Below, piece by piece: positions 22,834 through 31,936 of a stretch of 39,988 nucleotides of DNA. The stretch spans positions 1 to 39,988 of the forward strand of contig CANPZE010000026.1 in assembly GCA_947589315.1 (NCBI GenBank), in the 5' to 3' direction. Origin of the DNA: an uncultured Lachnospiraceae bacterium (GTDB lineage: Bacteria > Bacillota > Clostridia > Lachnospirales > Lachnospiraceae). The first letter of the stretch is position 1, and the number at the start of each line of letters is the position of its first letter. Below the pieces are notes generated by a model. That model saw only the letters and a list, made by a program, of their open reading frames with translations. It did not search any database and was not told the origin of the DNA. Position numbers and translations under genes: made by a program.

Positions 22834-24116
22834 GTTTGCGTGTCAATCGAAAGGATATTGTTGATTATTGTATTCTGTGGCTGATGATGTTGCATGTGAT
22901 GATTATTCGTTGGTTGAGCCTGACGGGAAGATTTAATCTGGTTCTGCTTGCACTTTTTTTATACTGGATTTTGAAGGATACAGTGAAATTCGTAAAAAAC
23001 CGTGGGATTATCTGGCTAGGGCTTATTTTGGCATATGCGGTCTATAATTATATGACGCATGGGGGCGAGGCTTATATATTTGTGAATAATGTGTTTGAGT
23101 ATCTGACGCCTGTTATGGAATTGATTTATATCGTATATCTTATGAACTATAAAAAAGACCTTCTGATTCGTTTTTTCCATATGCTGTTTTGGCCATTGTT
23201 TATTTATAATCTATTCAATATGATGTTTATCTTTTTGCAGCTGAACGGTCAGTATTGGCTGGCGGGTTTGACCGACAATGTCAATGATTATGCTGTTGAT
23301 TTAATCAGTGGACTGCTTGGTTTCAATGGTGTACCTGAGTTGACTTTTTTTTCGGTGTTTATGATCTTCTACAACTATTTTTATATGCAGAATTATGCTG
23401 GGCGATATAAAGTATTCCTGTCTGGTTATAACTTGTTGTTGACAGTATTTTATTTGGTGCTGTCTGCGTTCAATGATAATAAGGGATTCTACATTATCTT
23501 AGTAATGTATATTCTTGTATATATTTCAATTATCAACGAAAGCAAGTCTTTTCAAAAGAATTTTTTTACGAGAATTAAAAATTTTATGAAGTGGGCTATC
23601 CCGCTTTTGGTTGTTATGGTTCTTACATTTTTCGTAATGTATCATGTGAGTTTTTTTAAATCATATATTGACAGGCTTTTGCATGAATTATCTGCCGGTA
23701 TTACTTATATGAGTGCATACCAGGGGAGTAGCGAACGATTTGGCATGATTGCCTATATTCTTTCCCAGCCGGAAAGCCGTTTAACTGGGTTTGGTCTTGG
23801 GCAATATAAATGGACGACTCCAAATACGTTTGGTTTTATACACTATGGGCAAAGCGATGTTGGAACCTTTATGTGTTTGGGCGGGGTTGTGTTTGTTGCA
23901 TTGTTGGGTGCATTGGTTTACGATTCGTTTAGTCGTGTTTTTAATAAGAGTATCATCCCACTGATCTTGTTAATAATGTATATAGTTCTGGCGGTGTATA
24001 CCCAGGTTTTTACTGTTACATCTCTTATGGTGTCATCCTTGTTTTTTCTGGTGGTTTGTTGGATGGAAGGGGATTTCAGAATTCAAGGGAAAGTCAATAG
24101 GAGGAATGGTTTCTAA
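22830..24116 (+). CDS. Wzy-like polysaccharide polymerase (second copy)
   Basis: A 428-residue integral membrane protein with about ten hydrophobic helices and a longer extracytoplasmic loop near residues 275-330 containing 'GSSERFGMIAYILSQPESRL' and 'GFGLGQYKW', the pattern of Wzy/O-antigen-ligase-type proteins. It starts with ATG overlapping the previous stop (ATGA) and ends at TAATG shared with the next gene. It is very AT-rich like the specific glycosyltransferases around it, so it probably polymerises this particular repeat unit. Confidence 0.78.
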   Translation: MSLRVNRKDIVDYCILWLMMLHVMIIRWLSLTGRFNLVLLALFLYWILKDTVKFVKNRGIIWLGLILAYAVYNYMTHGGEAYIFVNNVFEYLTPVMELIYIVYLMNYKKDLLIRFFHMLFWPLFIYNLFNMMFIFLQLNGQYWLAGLTDNVNDYAVDLISGLLGFNGVPELTFFSVFMIFYNYFYMQNYAGRYKVFLSGYNLLLTVFYLVLSAFNDNKGFYIILVMYILVYISIINESKSFQKNFFTRIKNFMKWAIPLLVVMVLTFFVMYHVSFFKSYIDRLLHELSAGITYMSAYQGSSERFGMIAYILSQPESRLTGFGLGQYKWTTPNTFGFIHYGQSDVGTFMCLGGVVFVALLGALVYDSFSRVFNKSIIPLILLIMYIVLAVYTQVFTVTSLMVSSLFFLVVCWMEGDFRIQGKVNRRNGF

Positions 24117-25306
24117 TGCCAGTAAGAATCGGTATAATCTCTGAATTTAGGGTTGATACAGTCAATTATGGGAATCAACTGCAAGCATATGCCTTGGGGA
24201 GCTATCTCAAAAAGATTGATCCGGAGTGTAAGGTCACATACATTATTCCTGAGACTAAAAAGAAAAGAAGAACGCTTATTTTAGGAGTAATATTCAGAAA
24301 AATATGGGAAATTTCCAAAAGATATGCGCAAAATAGTAGAAGTAATCAGAATACAATGGCGTATTTGGAAAAACGATTTGACGCATTTGCACAATTTAGG
24401 AAAGATGAGTTTATATCCGAGCCGGAGTTTTTTAGTTGGGAACGTCTTTTGAAATCAGATTTTGATATACTAATTGTTGGTTCGGATGTAGTTTGGGTGC
24501 AGGAACGATTCAACATTAACCGCTTCACATTTCTGGATTTCAAGAGCAAGACTAATACGCGGAAGATCGCTTACGCTGCTTCCTTTGGCAGAGCTTGGAT
24601 TCCTCCAGAGAATAAATTTCCAATACAAAAATGTCTGCGAAATTTTCAGATGATATCTGTACGTGAGAGTTCATCCATTAGACTTTTGCATTCCATTGGC
24701 ATTGATGATGTATGGCATGTGTTGGACCCGACTTTGCTGATTGATGCCTGCGAGTGGGAACGCATCGAACGGATGCCGTACGTGGGGATGAATGGAGGAA
24801 TAGAAAATGCGACTTTGCAAGCTCCCTATGCATTCGCGTACTTATTAGATGTAAACGAAGAGCAACGACACGAGACGGTCAGAATCTGTAAAGAGAATAG
24901 TTTGCGTCTTATTTCGATTCCATATGCAAACGGAAAGATAAATGAAGATGGAATAAGTTTAGACGAAATTGAAATAATGAATTGTTCGCCACGGGAGTGG
25001 ATATGGCTCATTCATCACGCTTCCTGTGTGATTACGAACAGCTTTCATGGTATCGTTTTTTCAACGATCTTTGAGAAAAAATTCCTTGCGGCGAAGAGGA
25101 TTGGAACGATGGATATTAACGAGCGCATTTATGATTACTTGAAAACCATTCAACAGCAGGACAAGTTGGTAGATTTGAAGCACATAGGGAAATTGGATGC
25201 CATGTGCTGGGACTATGGGGAAATCAGCAGACAACTCGATCAAAAAAAAATTATATCCAAGGATTTCTTGGCGCAGGTATGTATAGAATGCACGAAAGAA
25301 GAGTAA
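24116..25306 (+). CDS. Polysaccharide pyruvyltransferase family protein
   Basis: A 396-residue member of the CsaB/WcaK-type pyruvyltransferase family, which adds a pyruvate ketal from phosphoenolpyruvate to a sugar, giving the polymer a negative charge. Family landmarks are 'NYGNQLQAYALGSYL' at the N-terminus, 'IVGSDVVWVQERFN' in the centre, 'VLDPTLLID' and 'ASCVITNSFHGIVFSTIFEK', the conserved N-S-F-H-G motif of the second domain. It starts inside the previous stop (TAATG) and is the last gene before a 740-bp gap. Confidence 0.88.
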   Translation: MPVRIGIISEFRVDTVNYGNQLQAYALGSYLKKIDPECKVTYIIPETKKKRRTLILGVIFRKIWEISKRYAQNSRSNQNTMAYLEKRFDAFAQFRKDEFISEPEFFSWERLLKSDFDILIVGSDVVWVQERFNINRFTFLDFKSKTNTRKIAYAASFGRAWIPPENKFPIQKCLRNFQMISVRESSSIRLLHSIGIDDVWHVLDPTLLIDACEWERIERMPYVGMNGGIENATLQAPYAFAYLLDVNEEQRHETVRICKENSLRLISIPYANGKINEDGISLDEIEIMNCSPREWIWLIHHASCVITNSFHGIVFSTIFEKKFLAAKRIGTMDINERIYDYLKTIQQQDKLVDLKHIGKLDAMCWDYGEISRQLDQKKIISKDFLAQVCIECTKEE

Positions 25307-25455
25307 ATGTGAATATGATAAAACGCAGGAAAAATTATGTTTTTGAGGGGTGTGTCTTTAATTGCGTGTAGGGTATAAGACATCTCGTTATTTATGATAG
25401 ATGCAGACAGGAAAAGCTGTTTGCTTATACAAAGGGGCAGGAGTGAGGCCGGTTT

Positions 25456-25665
25456 ATGGAAATTGACAGAGCAGAAGGCAGAGAAAGAGAGAAATACCCC
25501 CTTGCAGTCGACGAAGACATATCGGATTATAAGGAAATGGTGGAGTTCTTGATGATGCAGTGGTGGAAGCCGCAAACTGGGCAGAGGCGATTCGGGTCTG
25601 GAGATGAAGATCTCCATGGAATGAGGATGTCCCACGATGCGATCAATGGATACATCCTGAGATAG
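25456..25665 (+). CDS. Small hypothetical protein, possibly a relic
   Basis: A 69-residue frame starting MEIDRAEGREREKYPLAVDE, rich in charged residues at the N-terminus. From about residue 33 an alternative frame (VLDDAVVEAANWAEAIRVWR) looks more protein-like, so this may be a frameshifted remnant of a longer gene. A GGAGTGAGG stretch lies upstream of the ATG. No family recognised. Confidence 0.3.
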   Translation: MEIDRAEGREREKYPLAVDEDISDYKEMVEFLMMQWWKPQTGQRRFGSGDEDLHGMRMSHDAINGYILR

Positions 25666-25669
25666 AGAA

Positions 25670-25807
25670 ATGAGTTTGTTAGTGATCTTTCTGGCTATGA
25701 CTGTTGCTGGACTTTTTTTGGCCAATAAGATAATAAAAAGAATAGCAGTTATGGCTAAAAGATCATTAACAGAGGAAAAACACCACAAAACAAAGAGGCT
25801 TTTCTAA
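25670..25807 (+). CDS. Small predicted membrane peptide
   Basis: A 45-residue frame, MSLLVIFLAMTVAGLFLANK then a basic tail ending KHHKTKRLF. One hydrophobic helix followed by a positively charged tail is the pattern of small membrane proteins, but the ribosome-binding site is weak (GATAGAGAA) and no family is recognised. It could equally be a chance frame in decayed DNA. Confidence 0.25.
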   Translation: MSLLVIFLAMTVAGLFLANKIIKRIAVMAKRSLTEEKHHKTKRLF

Positions 25808-25988
25808 GGCCGTCACGCTAATGCTTCACCATTATGTAGCTTAGCAATGGAACGGTTAGTCCTAACTGGCTGTTAGGCATCTAACCACCACAACTCTATT
25901 GTAGAGATAAGATTTTGTGCATCTTCAGAACAGAGAAGGTTTTCCAGGAAAGTTGGTGAAACACTAGAAATGGAGAAGAACCAAAAAG

Positions 25989-26027
25989 AATAAGTTTGTA
26001 AGCTATTTTCTTGCTTACAAACTTATT
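25989..26027. terminator. 15-bp perfect hairpin, possible minus-strand terminator
   Basis: AATAAGTTTGTAAGC (25989-26003) pairs perfectly with GCTTACAAACTTATT (26013-26027), with a 9-nt loop. On the minus strand the stem is followed by CTTTTTGG, a U-rich tail; on the plus strand only ATACGG follows. It lies 18 bp before the next start codon and could also be an mRNA-stabilising or LoaP-responsive structure. Confidence 0.45.
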
Positions 26028-26045
26028 ATACGGAGGAGAGTAACT

Positions 26046-27107
26046 ATGAGTTTAAAGAGTAAGATAAGGCGAATAATTAGAAATAACGATAAGCTCTATG
26101 TAATAGGACGTTGTATTTGCAATTTGCATGATACTGATCTTATCAGATTGCTTCGAGGATATTATGATCAACCTCATGACTATACATCGATACTTGCCAT
26201 GCATAATGGGATGAAATATCCAGAAGAGATGGTTTATCACATTAATGTCTATAAAACTGTTGAGAAAAATGCAATAGAGGAATTCAGAGGTAAAAATTTT
26301 GGCTTTGCTGCAGCAATGTACTGGACATTAAAAGAAATTATTTTTTCGGATTTTTTAAATATGACGCCGGTGGTTGAATGGGGAAATACAGCAACCTATT
26401 ATGATGCAGGAATGGATCAGATTACTATGAATACATTTGAGTATTATTTTGATCCGGTATCAAGAATTAATTTTAAGGATGTTAAATATTGCAGGAATGT
26501 AATAGAAGGTAATATAGGACATGGGTATTTTTGCACAAAACGACTTAATGGATACGATATGCAGCAGGATGAGGTTGAAGAATTAGGGAATGTGTATAAA
26601 AAGCATATTCATCTTAATAATAAAACTTCAAAATATATAGAAAGTCAGATTGAATATATGCTGGGAAATAAAAAAACTCTAGCTGTGCATGTTCGTGGAA
26701 CTGATTTTAATCAGGGGTACAAGGATCATCCTACGGTAGTTCCTCCAATGGAGTATCTTATAAAAACGAGAGACTTATATTCTAATGGGGAGTATGATAG
26801 AGTTTTTCTCGCCACAGACGATGCAAATGTTCTGGAGCTTTTTATTCAGGAGTTTAAAGACAAATTGCTGTACTATACAGATGTAATGCGTGCAACAGGA
26901 TGCACAATACCGGTGGCTATTTTTAACAATCGACCTTTTCATTATTATAGACTTGGACTAGAGGTTTTACGTGATATATATACTCTTGCAAATTGTGAAT
27001 CATTGATATGTAGCAGATCGGGAGTGGCGTTTGCTGCTAGATATATAAATTTTGCGTTGTGTCGCAATTTTAAGGAGCTTGTGATTTTGGATAAGGGGTT
27101 AAATTAA
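26046..27107 (+). CDS. Fucosyltransferase-superfamily protein
   Basis: A 353-residue protein. 'LAVHVRGTDFNQGYKDHP' near residue 215 is the H-x-R-G-T-D motif of GDP-fucose-dependent transferases (NodZ/FUT8/O-fucosyltransferase superfamily), and 'VFLATDDANVLELF' followed by 'CSRSGVAFAARYIN' are the matching C-terminal landmarks (D-D and S-R-S-G). It would transfer fucose from GDP-fucose to the repeat unit. The gmd and GDP-fucose synthase genes downstream would supply the donor, which supports the call. GGAGGAG lies 9 nt before the ATG. It is flanked on both sides by decayed DNA, suggesting it was inserted as a module. Linkage is unknown. Confidence 0.75.
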   Translation: MSLKSKIRRIIRNNDKLYVIGRCICNLHDTDLIRLLRGYYDQPHDYTSILAMHNGMKYPEEMVYHINVYKTVEKNAIEEFRGKNFGFAAAMYWTLKEIIFSDFLNMTPVVEWGNTATYYDAGMDQITMNTFEYYFDPVSRINFKDVKYCRNVIEGNIGHGYFCTKRLNGYDMQQDEVEELGNVYKKHIHLNNKTSKYIESQIEYMLGNKKTLAVHVRGTDFNQGYKDHPTVVPPMEYLIKTRDLYSNGEYDRVFLATDDANVLELFIQEFKDKLLYYTDVMRATGCTIPVAIFNNRPFHYYRLGLEVLRDIYTLANCESLICSRSGVAFAARYINFALCRNFKELVILDKGLN

Positions 27108-27911
27108 AGATAAGCTCTTCTAAGAAGTTGGGTCCTTTTCAAAAAGTGGGTGACAGACATTGAGAAAACCATATAAATTATGGCTTGGAAGAATCTAATA
27201 TCAATGAGAATTTAAAAATGGTATACCTCAGCAAAACCGAACAAATGAAGGCCACTTTTTAGGTTGGATTTTGGGTGTAGCTTAGTTAGGGGTACAATTC
27301 ATAATCTGAATCGTGAGAGTCTTTTGGGATAGGATTTTGGCGGCTTACCCTCTTCTACGTAGCTGATGATGGAATTGCGGTGATGGAAATACCACTGCCG
27401 ACCTCCTAATATGGAGGCGCATTCTCATTCTTATTCTCCGGGAGAAATGAAGTCTCGTCTTCTGGCGGACCATCTCTCCGGCCGGTATAGTCCTTAAGAA
27501 ATATCTCCCGTTCCTTCGGGGCATGCCCTTCGTGGTAGGCCGGATCTGGTAGTTCATGCGTTAGACATCTAGGAAATTACTGATAGACTGGTGGTCAGTG
27601 ATACAGATATAGCGGGATTGTCATGGATGCTGTGGCCGGAGGTGACCCATTTGCGCAGAGTCGCTGCTCATTGGACACCATGTAGCTGGTACCCTTATAG
27701 CGTTCAAGTTCAAGGGCGTTTAGAATAGTCAATGTTTGAAGTACCTTAGTCATAGTTATTACTTTTCGTAGCTGTTAATAGATGTTTTAAAGTGCTGAAT
27801 AGATGAAAATATCAAGAAATTAAGAACAACCATTTTTAGAGATGACCTTGCTATATTTTTTGTCTTTGGTAAACTGTAAAAATGCTATAGTTTTCATTCA
27901 ATATATTGATT
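27108..27911. other. 800-bp gap with decayed coding remnants
   Basis: No intact gene recognised. The minus strand holds protein-like segments in shifting frames: a 52-codon frame at 27595-27753 (listed separately), then 'GHAPKEREIFLKDYTG' and 'RQWYFHHRNSIISYVEEG' type stretches broken by stops and shifts between about 27310 and 27560. This looks like a degraded inserted gene, perhaps of a mobile element, but no transposase motif was identified. Just before the flippase gene there is an extended -10-like TGC-TATAGT at 27883-27891 without a good -35. Confidence 0.45.
27595..27753 (-). pseudogene. Remnant open frame of unknown origin
   Basis: A 52-residue minus-strand frame, MTKVLQTLTILNALELERYK to a stop after 'TIPLYLYH', including 'GTSYMVSNEQRLCANG'. 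Composition is protein-like and the sequence continues in other frames downstream, so it is more likely the 5' end of a broken gene than a real small protein. Family not recognised. Confidence 0.3.
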
Positions 27912-29474
27912 ATGAATTTAAAAAAAACTTTAAAAAATAGTATAATATCTGTCATAGGTCAGATATTGACCTTGTTCTTACAATTTGTTAATCGCCGAGT
28001 CTTTGTTGTGTTCCTGGATATTGAGTATCTGGGATATCAAAGTGTATTTGGCAATGTATTCTCTATTTTATCCGTTGCAGAACTGGGCATTGGCGGGATT
28101 ATTTCGTTTCACTTATACCGGGAAATAGTTACGGATAATAGGCAGGAGATCGGTAAACTCATGTATCTGTACAAATGGGTTTACAGAATCATTGCGGCAG
28201 TGGTTACGGTCCTTGGCTTGATGGCTTGTGTGCTTGTTCCTTATATTGTCAAGGATGCGAACAGAGACATCAGTTATCTGTATGTTGTTTATTTCCTGCA
28301 GCTAGCGAGTACAATAGCAGGGTATTTCCTTTCCTACAGACGCACGATCTATGCGGCAGATCAAAAGGAATATAAATCAGTTGAGATTGACCTGTTCACT
28401 AATTTAGTGGTTCAGGTTGTACAATTGTTCATGTTGGCTGCTTTTAGAAATTACCTGCTGTATCTTGCCATACAGTTGTCCACATCACTCATTGCTAATT
28501 TCATAATCCTGTGCAAGACGAATAGAGACTACCCATACCTGAAAGAGAAATATACGGTTACAATGGAAGACATCCGTAAGCGTAACATGATTCCGGATGT
28601 CAAGAATTTCCTGGTACATAAGATTGCCTATGCTGTTTATGGAGGGACAGATAACATTGTTATTTCTTCCATTTGCGGAATTCGGTATGTTGCGCTGTAT
28701 GGGAATTATTATATTCTCCAGAAGGGGGTCTTGAACGTATTCATTTATCGTCTGTTAAATCCTGTTCAGGCGACAATCGGAAATATTGTCTATAGTGATC
28801 GGAATAAAGATGAACTATGGAAACAGTTTGAGATGTTTGATGTTTTTAGCTTTTTTTTCGCAAGTTATATATGCTTTGGATTCCTTATTTTTTTTCAGCC
28901 AGCTATTCAAATCTGGATGGGCAGTACAGAATATTTGCTTCCAGATGCGTTTGTCGTAATATATTCGTTAACGATATATCTTGGTGTCGTATGGGAGATT
29001 ATTTGCAAATATCGAAGCGTTTTTGGAAATTATAGGCAGGACAGGAATTGTATGCTTCTGTCTGCAATCCTGAATGTCGTTATTTCAATCTTGTTAGCAC
29101 ACAGAATTGGAATTGTCGGTGTACAGATCGGAACATTTTTTGCATTCCTTCCGATTGCCTACGGACGGATACGGTTCGTGGTAGGATACTATTTCGGAAA
29201 ATCTGTAAGACAGTATCTGACTAAACACGTGTTTCTGTTTGGTGTGGTGTTGGCAGAGAGCCTAACAGTTTATTTGATTACCAGAGAGCTGCCGGTTACT
29301 GTGTTGGGGCTCTTGCAGAGAGTGTTGGTCTGGGCAATTGCTCCTTTGACGGTAGGTTTTCTAATCTATTTCAGGAATCCGCATTTTAAGGATTTATGCA
29401 ACTACTTTATGAGACTGTTCAATATGGTTGGAGACAAATTAAAAGCAAAAAATAAGGCGCAGAGGGAAATTTAA
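27912..29474 (+). CDS. Wzx-like polysaccharide flippase
   Basis: A 520-residue membrane protein of the MOP/PST flippase superfamily with about 12-14 hydrophobic segments. 'QFVNRRVFVVFLDIEYLGYQSVFGNVFSILSVAELGIG' (interrupted here only by helix boundaries) gives the usual first two helices, and 'GTDNIVISSICG' is the typical central motif. It would move lipid-linked repeat units to the outer face of the membrane for the Wzy polymerase. The ATG at 27912 is preceded by another possible start (TTG at 27906) and has no clear ribosome-binding site, which is unusual in this operon. It follows decayed DNA. Confidence 0.87.
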   Translation: MNLKKTLKNSIISVIGQILTLFLQFVNRRVFVVFLDIEYLGYQSVFGNVFSILSVAELGIGGIISFHLYREIVTDNRQEIGKLMYLYKWVYRIIAAVVTVLGLMACVLVPYIVKDANRDISYLYVVYFLQLASTIAGYFLSYRRTIYAADQKEYKSVEIDLFTNLVVQVVQLFMLAAFRNYLLYLAIQLSTSLIANFIILCKTNRDYPYLKEKYTVTMEDIRKRNMIPDVKNFLVHKIAYAVYGGTDNIVISSICGIRYVALYGNYYILQKGVLNVFIYRLLNPVQATIGNIVYSDRNKDELWKQFEMFDVFSFFFASYICFGFLIFFQPAIQIWMGSTEYLLPDAFVVIYSLTIYLGVVWEIICKYRSVFGNYRQDRNCMLLSAILNVVISILLAHRIGIVGVQIGTFFAFLPIAYGRIRFVVGYYFGKSVRQYLTKHVFLFGVVLAESLTVYLITRELPVTVLGLLQRVLVWAIAPLTVGFLIYFRNPHFKDLCNYFMRLFNMVGDKLKAKNKAQREI

Positions 29475-29514
29475 TTATAACACATCCTGATAGCGCGTAA
29501 CGGAGGAAGAAAAA

Positions 29515-30543
29515 ATGAAAACCGCACTGATCACAGGAGTCACTGGACAGGATGGCTCCTTTTTGTCTGAGCTCTTGTTGGAAAAAGGATATGAGGTACA
29601 CGGCATCATCCGCCGATCCTCGGTTGAGTTCCGGCCGAGGATAGCACATCTGGAAAGTAATCCGTATTTCCATCTCCATTACGGCGATCTGAGCGATTCC
29701 ATCAGCCTTGCATCAATTGTCGGCAAGGTTCGGCCGGACGAGATCTACAACCTGGCAGCCCAGAGTCATGTCCAGGTTTCCTTTGAGGTGCCGGAGTACA
29801 CAGCCGATATCGTGGCGACTGGAGTACTGAGGATCTTGGAAGCAGTGCGGATTTGCGGCCTGGCAGACAGCTGCCGGATTTACCAAGCGTCCACTTCGGA
29901 GTTGTTTGGGAAGGTGGAGGAAGTTCCCCAGTCGGAGAAGACTCCGTTTCATCCCTACAGCCCGTATGCGGTGGCGAAGCAGTACGGCTACTGGATCGTG
30001 AAGGAGTACCGAGAGGCTTATGGGATGTACTGCTGTTCGGGGATTTTGTTTAACCATGAATCGGAGCGCAGGGGTGAGACATTTGTTACCCGGAAGATCA
30101 CACTGGCTGCAGCGCGGATCGCGCAGGGGAAACAGGAGAAACTGCTGTTGGGCAACCTGTCTGCAAAGCGCGACTGGGGTTATGCGAAAGACTATGTGGA
30201 GTGCATGTGGCTGATGCTCCAGCAGGAGAAACCGGATGACTATGTGGTAGCCACAGGAGAACAGCATACAGTCCGGGAATTCTGTGAGCTTGCGTTCAGG
30301 TATGTAGGAATCGAACTGGAGTTTAAGGGAATAGGAGAGCTGGAGACCGGAATTGATAAGACGACGGGAAAGACTGTGATCGAGGTGTCCCCTGAATTTT
30401 ACCGCCCGACGGATGTTGTTGACCTGTTGGGAGATCCTGGTAAGGCAAAACGTGAATTGGGTTGGAATCCGACAAAGACGCCGTTCGAGGAGCTGGTAAG
30501 GATCATGGTGGAACATGATATGAAGAAGGCAGCGGAAGAATAA
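29515..30543 (+). CDS. gmd: GDP-mannose 4,6-dehydratase
   Basis: A 342-residue short-chain dehydrogenase that converts GDP-mannose to GDP-4-keto-6-deoxymannose using bound NADP. '[11 protein letters not shown]' is the cofactor loop, 'STSELFG' and Y151-x-x-x-K155 ('YAVAKQ') form the catalytic site, and '[16 protein letters not shown]' is a hallmark of Gmd. GGAGGAAG lies just upstream of the ATG. Its product feeds GDP-fucose synthase three genes on, and could also be a substrate for the branched-sugar enzymes proposed downstream. Confidence 0.95.
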   Translation: MKTALITGVTGQDGSFLSELLLEKGYEVHGIIRRSSVEFRPRIAHLESNPYFHLHYGDLSDSISLASIVGKVRPDEIYNLAAQSHVQVSFEVPEYTADIVATGVLRILEAVRICGLADSCRIYQASTSELFGKVEEVPQSEKTPFHPYSPYAVAKQYGYWIVKEYREAYGMYCCSGILFNHESERRGETFVTRKITLAAARIAQGKQEKLLLGNLSAKRDWGYAKDYVECMWLMLQQEKPDDYVVATGEQHTVREFCELAFRYVGIELEFKGIGELETGIDKTTGKTVIEVSPEFYRPTDVVDLLGDPGKAKRELGWNPTKTPFEELVRIMVEHDMKKAAEE

Positions 30544-30613
30544 AATACCAAGTTGGTTTTCGGGATAGGGATTATTTTATGAGTATTGTAGCAAAAAATC
30601 AGGAGGCGATAGC

Positions 30614-30979
30614 ATGATCAGATTGCTTTCCCCAGAGTTTCGCCATGCAGACAATCGAGGGATCCTTGTCCAGCTTGTAAGCCGGGGATATTCTCAGGTC
30701 AACATCTTAGTATCCAATCAGGGAGTGACGAGGGGAGGACATTACCATAAGATATGCCATGAAGCATTCTATATAATAGATGGCAAGGTCGAGGTCACAC
30801 TTGAAAGGGACGGCAATAAGCAAAAAGTCTTTTTCTCCAATGGGGATTTTTTTGAGATCCCGCCATATACGGCCCATGAGATGTACTTTCCAGAACACTG
30901 CTGCATGGCAGTGCTTTATGACCGTCCGGTAGAAACGGAACATGGCAAGGATATATTTACAAAGAAAATGGAGGAGTGA
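30614..30979 (+). CDS. Cupin-fold sugar-nucleotide enzyme (WxcM/FdtA-like)
   Basis: A 121-residue single cupin domain. 'GVTRGGHYHKICHEAFYII' carries the metal or active-site histidines, and 'GDFFEIPPYTAHEMYF' the second cupin motif. Similar small cupins (FdtA, WxcM-C, RmlC-like) isomerise or epimerise nucleotide-linked 4-keto sugars. It lies between gmd and GDP-fucose synthase, so a GDP-4-keto-6-deoxy sugar is a likely substrate, but this is inference. The ribosome-binding site AGGAGG precedes the ATG by 8 nt. The next gene starts 4 bp after its stop. Confidence 0.7.
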   Translation: MIRLLSPEFRHADNRGILVQLVSRGYSQVNILVSNQGVTRGGHYHKICHEAFYIIDGKVEVTLERDGNKQKVFFSNGDFFEIPPYTAHEMYFPEHCCMAVLYDRPVETEHGKDIFTKKMEE

Positions 30980-30983
30980 AGCA

Positions 30984-31922
30984 ATGGAAAAGAACGCTAA
31001 GATCTATGTTGCCGGACACCGCGGAATGGTTGGATCAGCAATCATAACGGAGCTTGAACGACAGGGATATACAAATATTGTTACCAGAACCCATAATGAA
31101 CTTGACCTCTGCAGGCAGGCGGATGTGGAAAGCTTTTTTGCTGAAGAGAGACCGGAGTATGTCATAGATGCTGCTGCGCTGGTTGGGGGGATTAAGGCGA
31201 ACAGCGAGCGTCCGACGGAGTTTATGTATGTGAACATGCAGATCCAGCAGAACCTGATCTGGGCGGCGTTTAAGAGCAGCGTCAAGAAGTTTCTGTTTTT
31301 AGGCAGCGCCTGTATGTACCCGAAAGAGTGCCCGCAGCCGATGAAGGAGGAGTATCTTCTGACAGGACTGCCCGAAGTCACGAATGAGGGCTACGCACTT
31401 GCGAAAGTCTGCGGGAGTCGGCTTTGCAGCTATATAAACCGGGAATACGGCAGGGATTTCATCTCTGCAGTCCCGGCAAACTCCTATGGGATAGGTGGCA
31501 GTTTCGACCCGGAGCACAGCCATGTGATACCGGCGCTTTTGATGAAGTACCATAAGGCCAAAGTGGAAGGTCAAAAAGAAATCGTACTCTGGGGAACAGG
31601 TACTGCGAAGCGGGAATTCATAAACAACCGGGATATCGCGTCAGCCTGCATTTTCCTTCTTGAGAATTACTCATCGGCAGAACCGGTAAATGTCGGTACG
31701 GGCGAAGAGGTTTCTATCATGGAACTTTCCCGTTTGATCAAACAGGTAACGGGTTTTGAAGGCGAGATCGTGACGGATCCGACTAAGCCTGACGGGATGA
31801 TGAGGCGGCTTTGTGACAATTCCAGAATTGCCGGACTTGGCTGGAAAGCCGAGGTCACTCTTGAAGAAGGGATAAGGGAGTTAGACAGGTTTTACCTCGA
31901 ACATATTTTTAGAGAAAAATAG
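30984..31922 (+). CDS. fcl: GDP-L-fucose synthase
   Basis: A 312-residue epimerase/reductase that converts GDP-4-keto-6-deoxymannose to GDP-L-fucose with NADPH. 'YVAGHRGMVGSAI' is the cofactor motif, S108-A-C110 ('LGSACMYPKECPQPM') and Y137-x-x-x-K141 ('YALAK') the catalytic residues, and 'NSYGIGGSFDPEHSHVIPAL' a strong family signature. The start at 30984 follows GGAGG by 8 nt; the frame is open 14 codons further upstream inside the cupin gene. Together with gmd it completes GDP-fucose synthesis. Confidence 0.95.
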   Translation: MEKNAKIYVAGHRGMVGSAIITELERQGYTNIVTRTHNELDLCRQADVESFFAEERPEYVIDAAALVGGIKANSERPTEFMYVNMQIQQNLIWAAFKSSVKKFLFLGSACMYPKECPQPMKEEYLLTGLPEVTNEGYALAKVCGSRLCSYINREYGRDFISAVPANSYGIGGSFDPEHSHVIPALLMKYHKAKVEGQKEIVLWGTGTAKREFINNRDIASACIFLLENYSSAEPVNVGTGEEVSIMELSRLIKQVTGFEGEIVTDPTKPDGMMRRLCDNSRIAGLGWKAEVTLEEGIRELDRFYLEHIFREK

Positions 31923-31936
31923 GAAGGCTTTATAAA

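Larger units (their letters stand above)
25307..26045. other. 740-bp gap with small ORFs and hairpins
   Basis: No recognised gene. Contents: two small open frames (25456-25665 and 25670-25807, listed separately); a hairpin in which GGTTAG-T-CCTAAC (25854-25866) pairs with GTTAGG-CAT-CTAACC (25872-25886); and a 15-bp perfect stem at 25989-26027, listed separately. Other frames contain protein-like scraps broken by stops, which suggests gene decay. A good ribosome-binding site (GGAGGAG) ends the gap before the next gene. Confidence 0.5.

Noticed and set aside
27345-27557. 70-residue minus-strand protein
   Set aside because: Arginine-rich, motif-free translation; protein-like pieces occur in other frames of the same stretch, so it is a shadow of decayed DNA.
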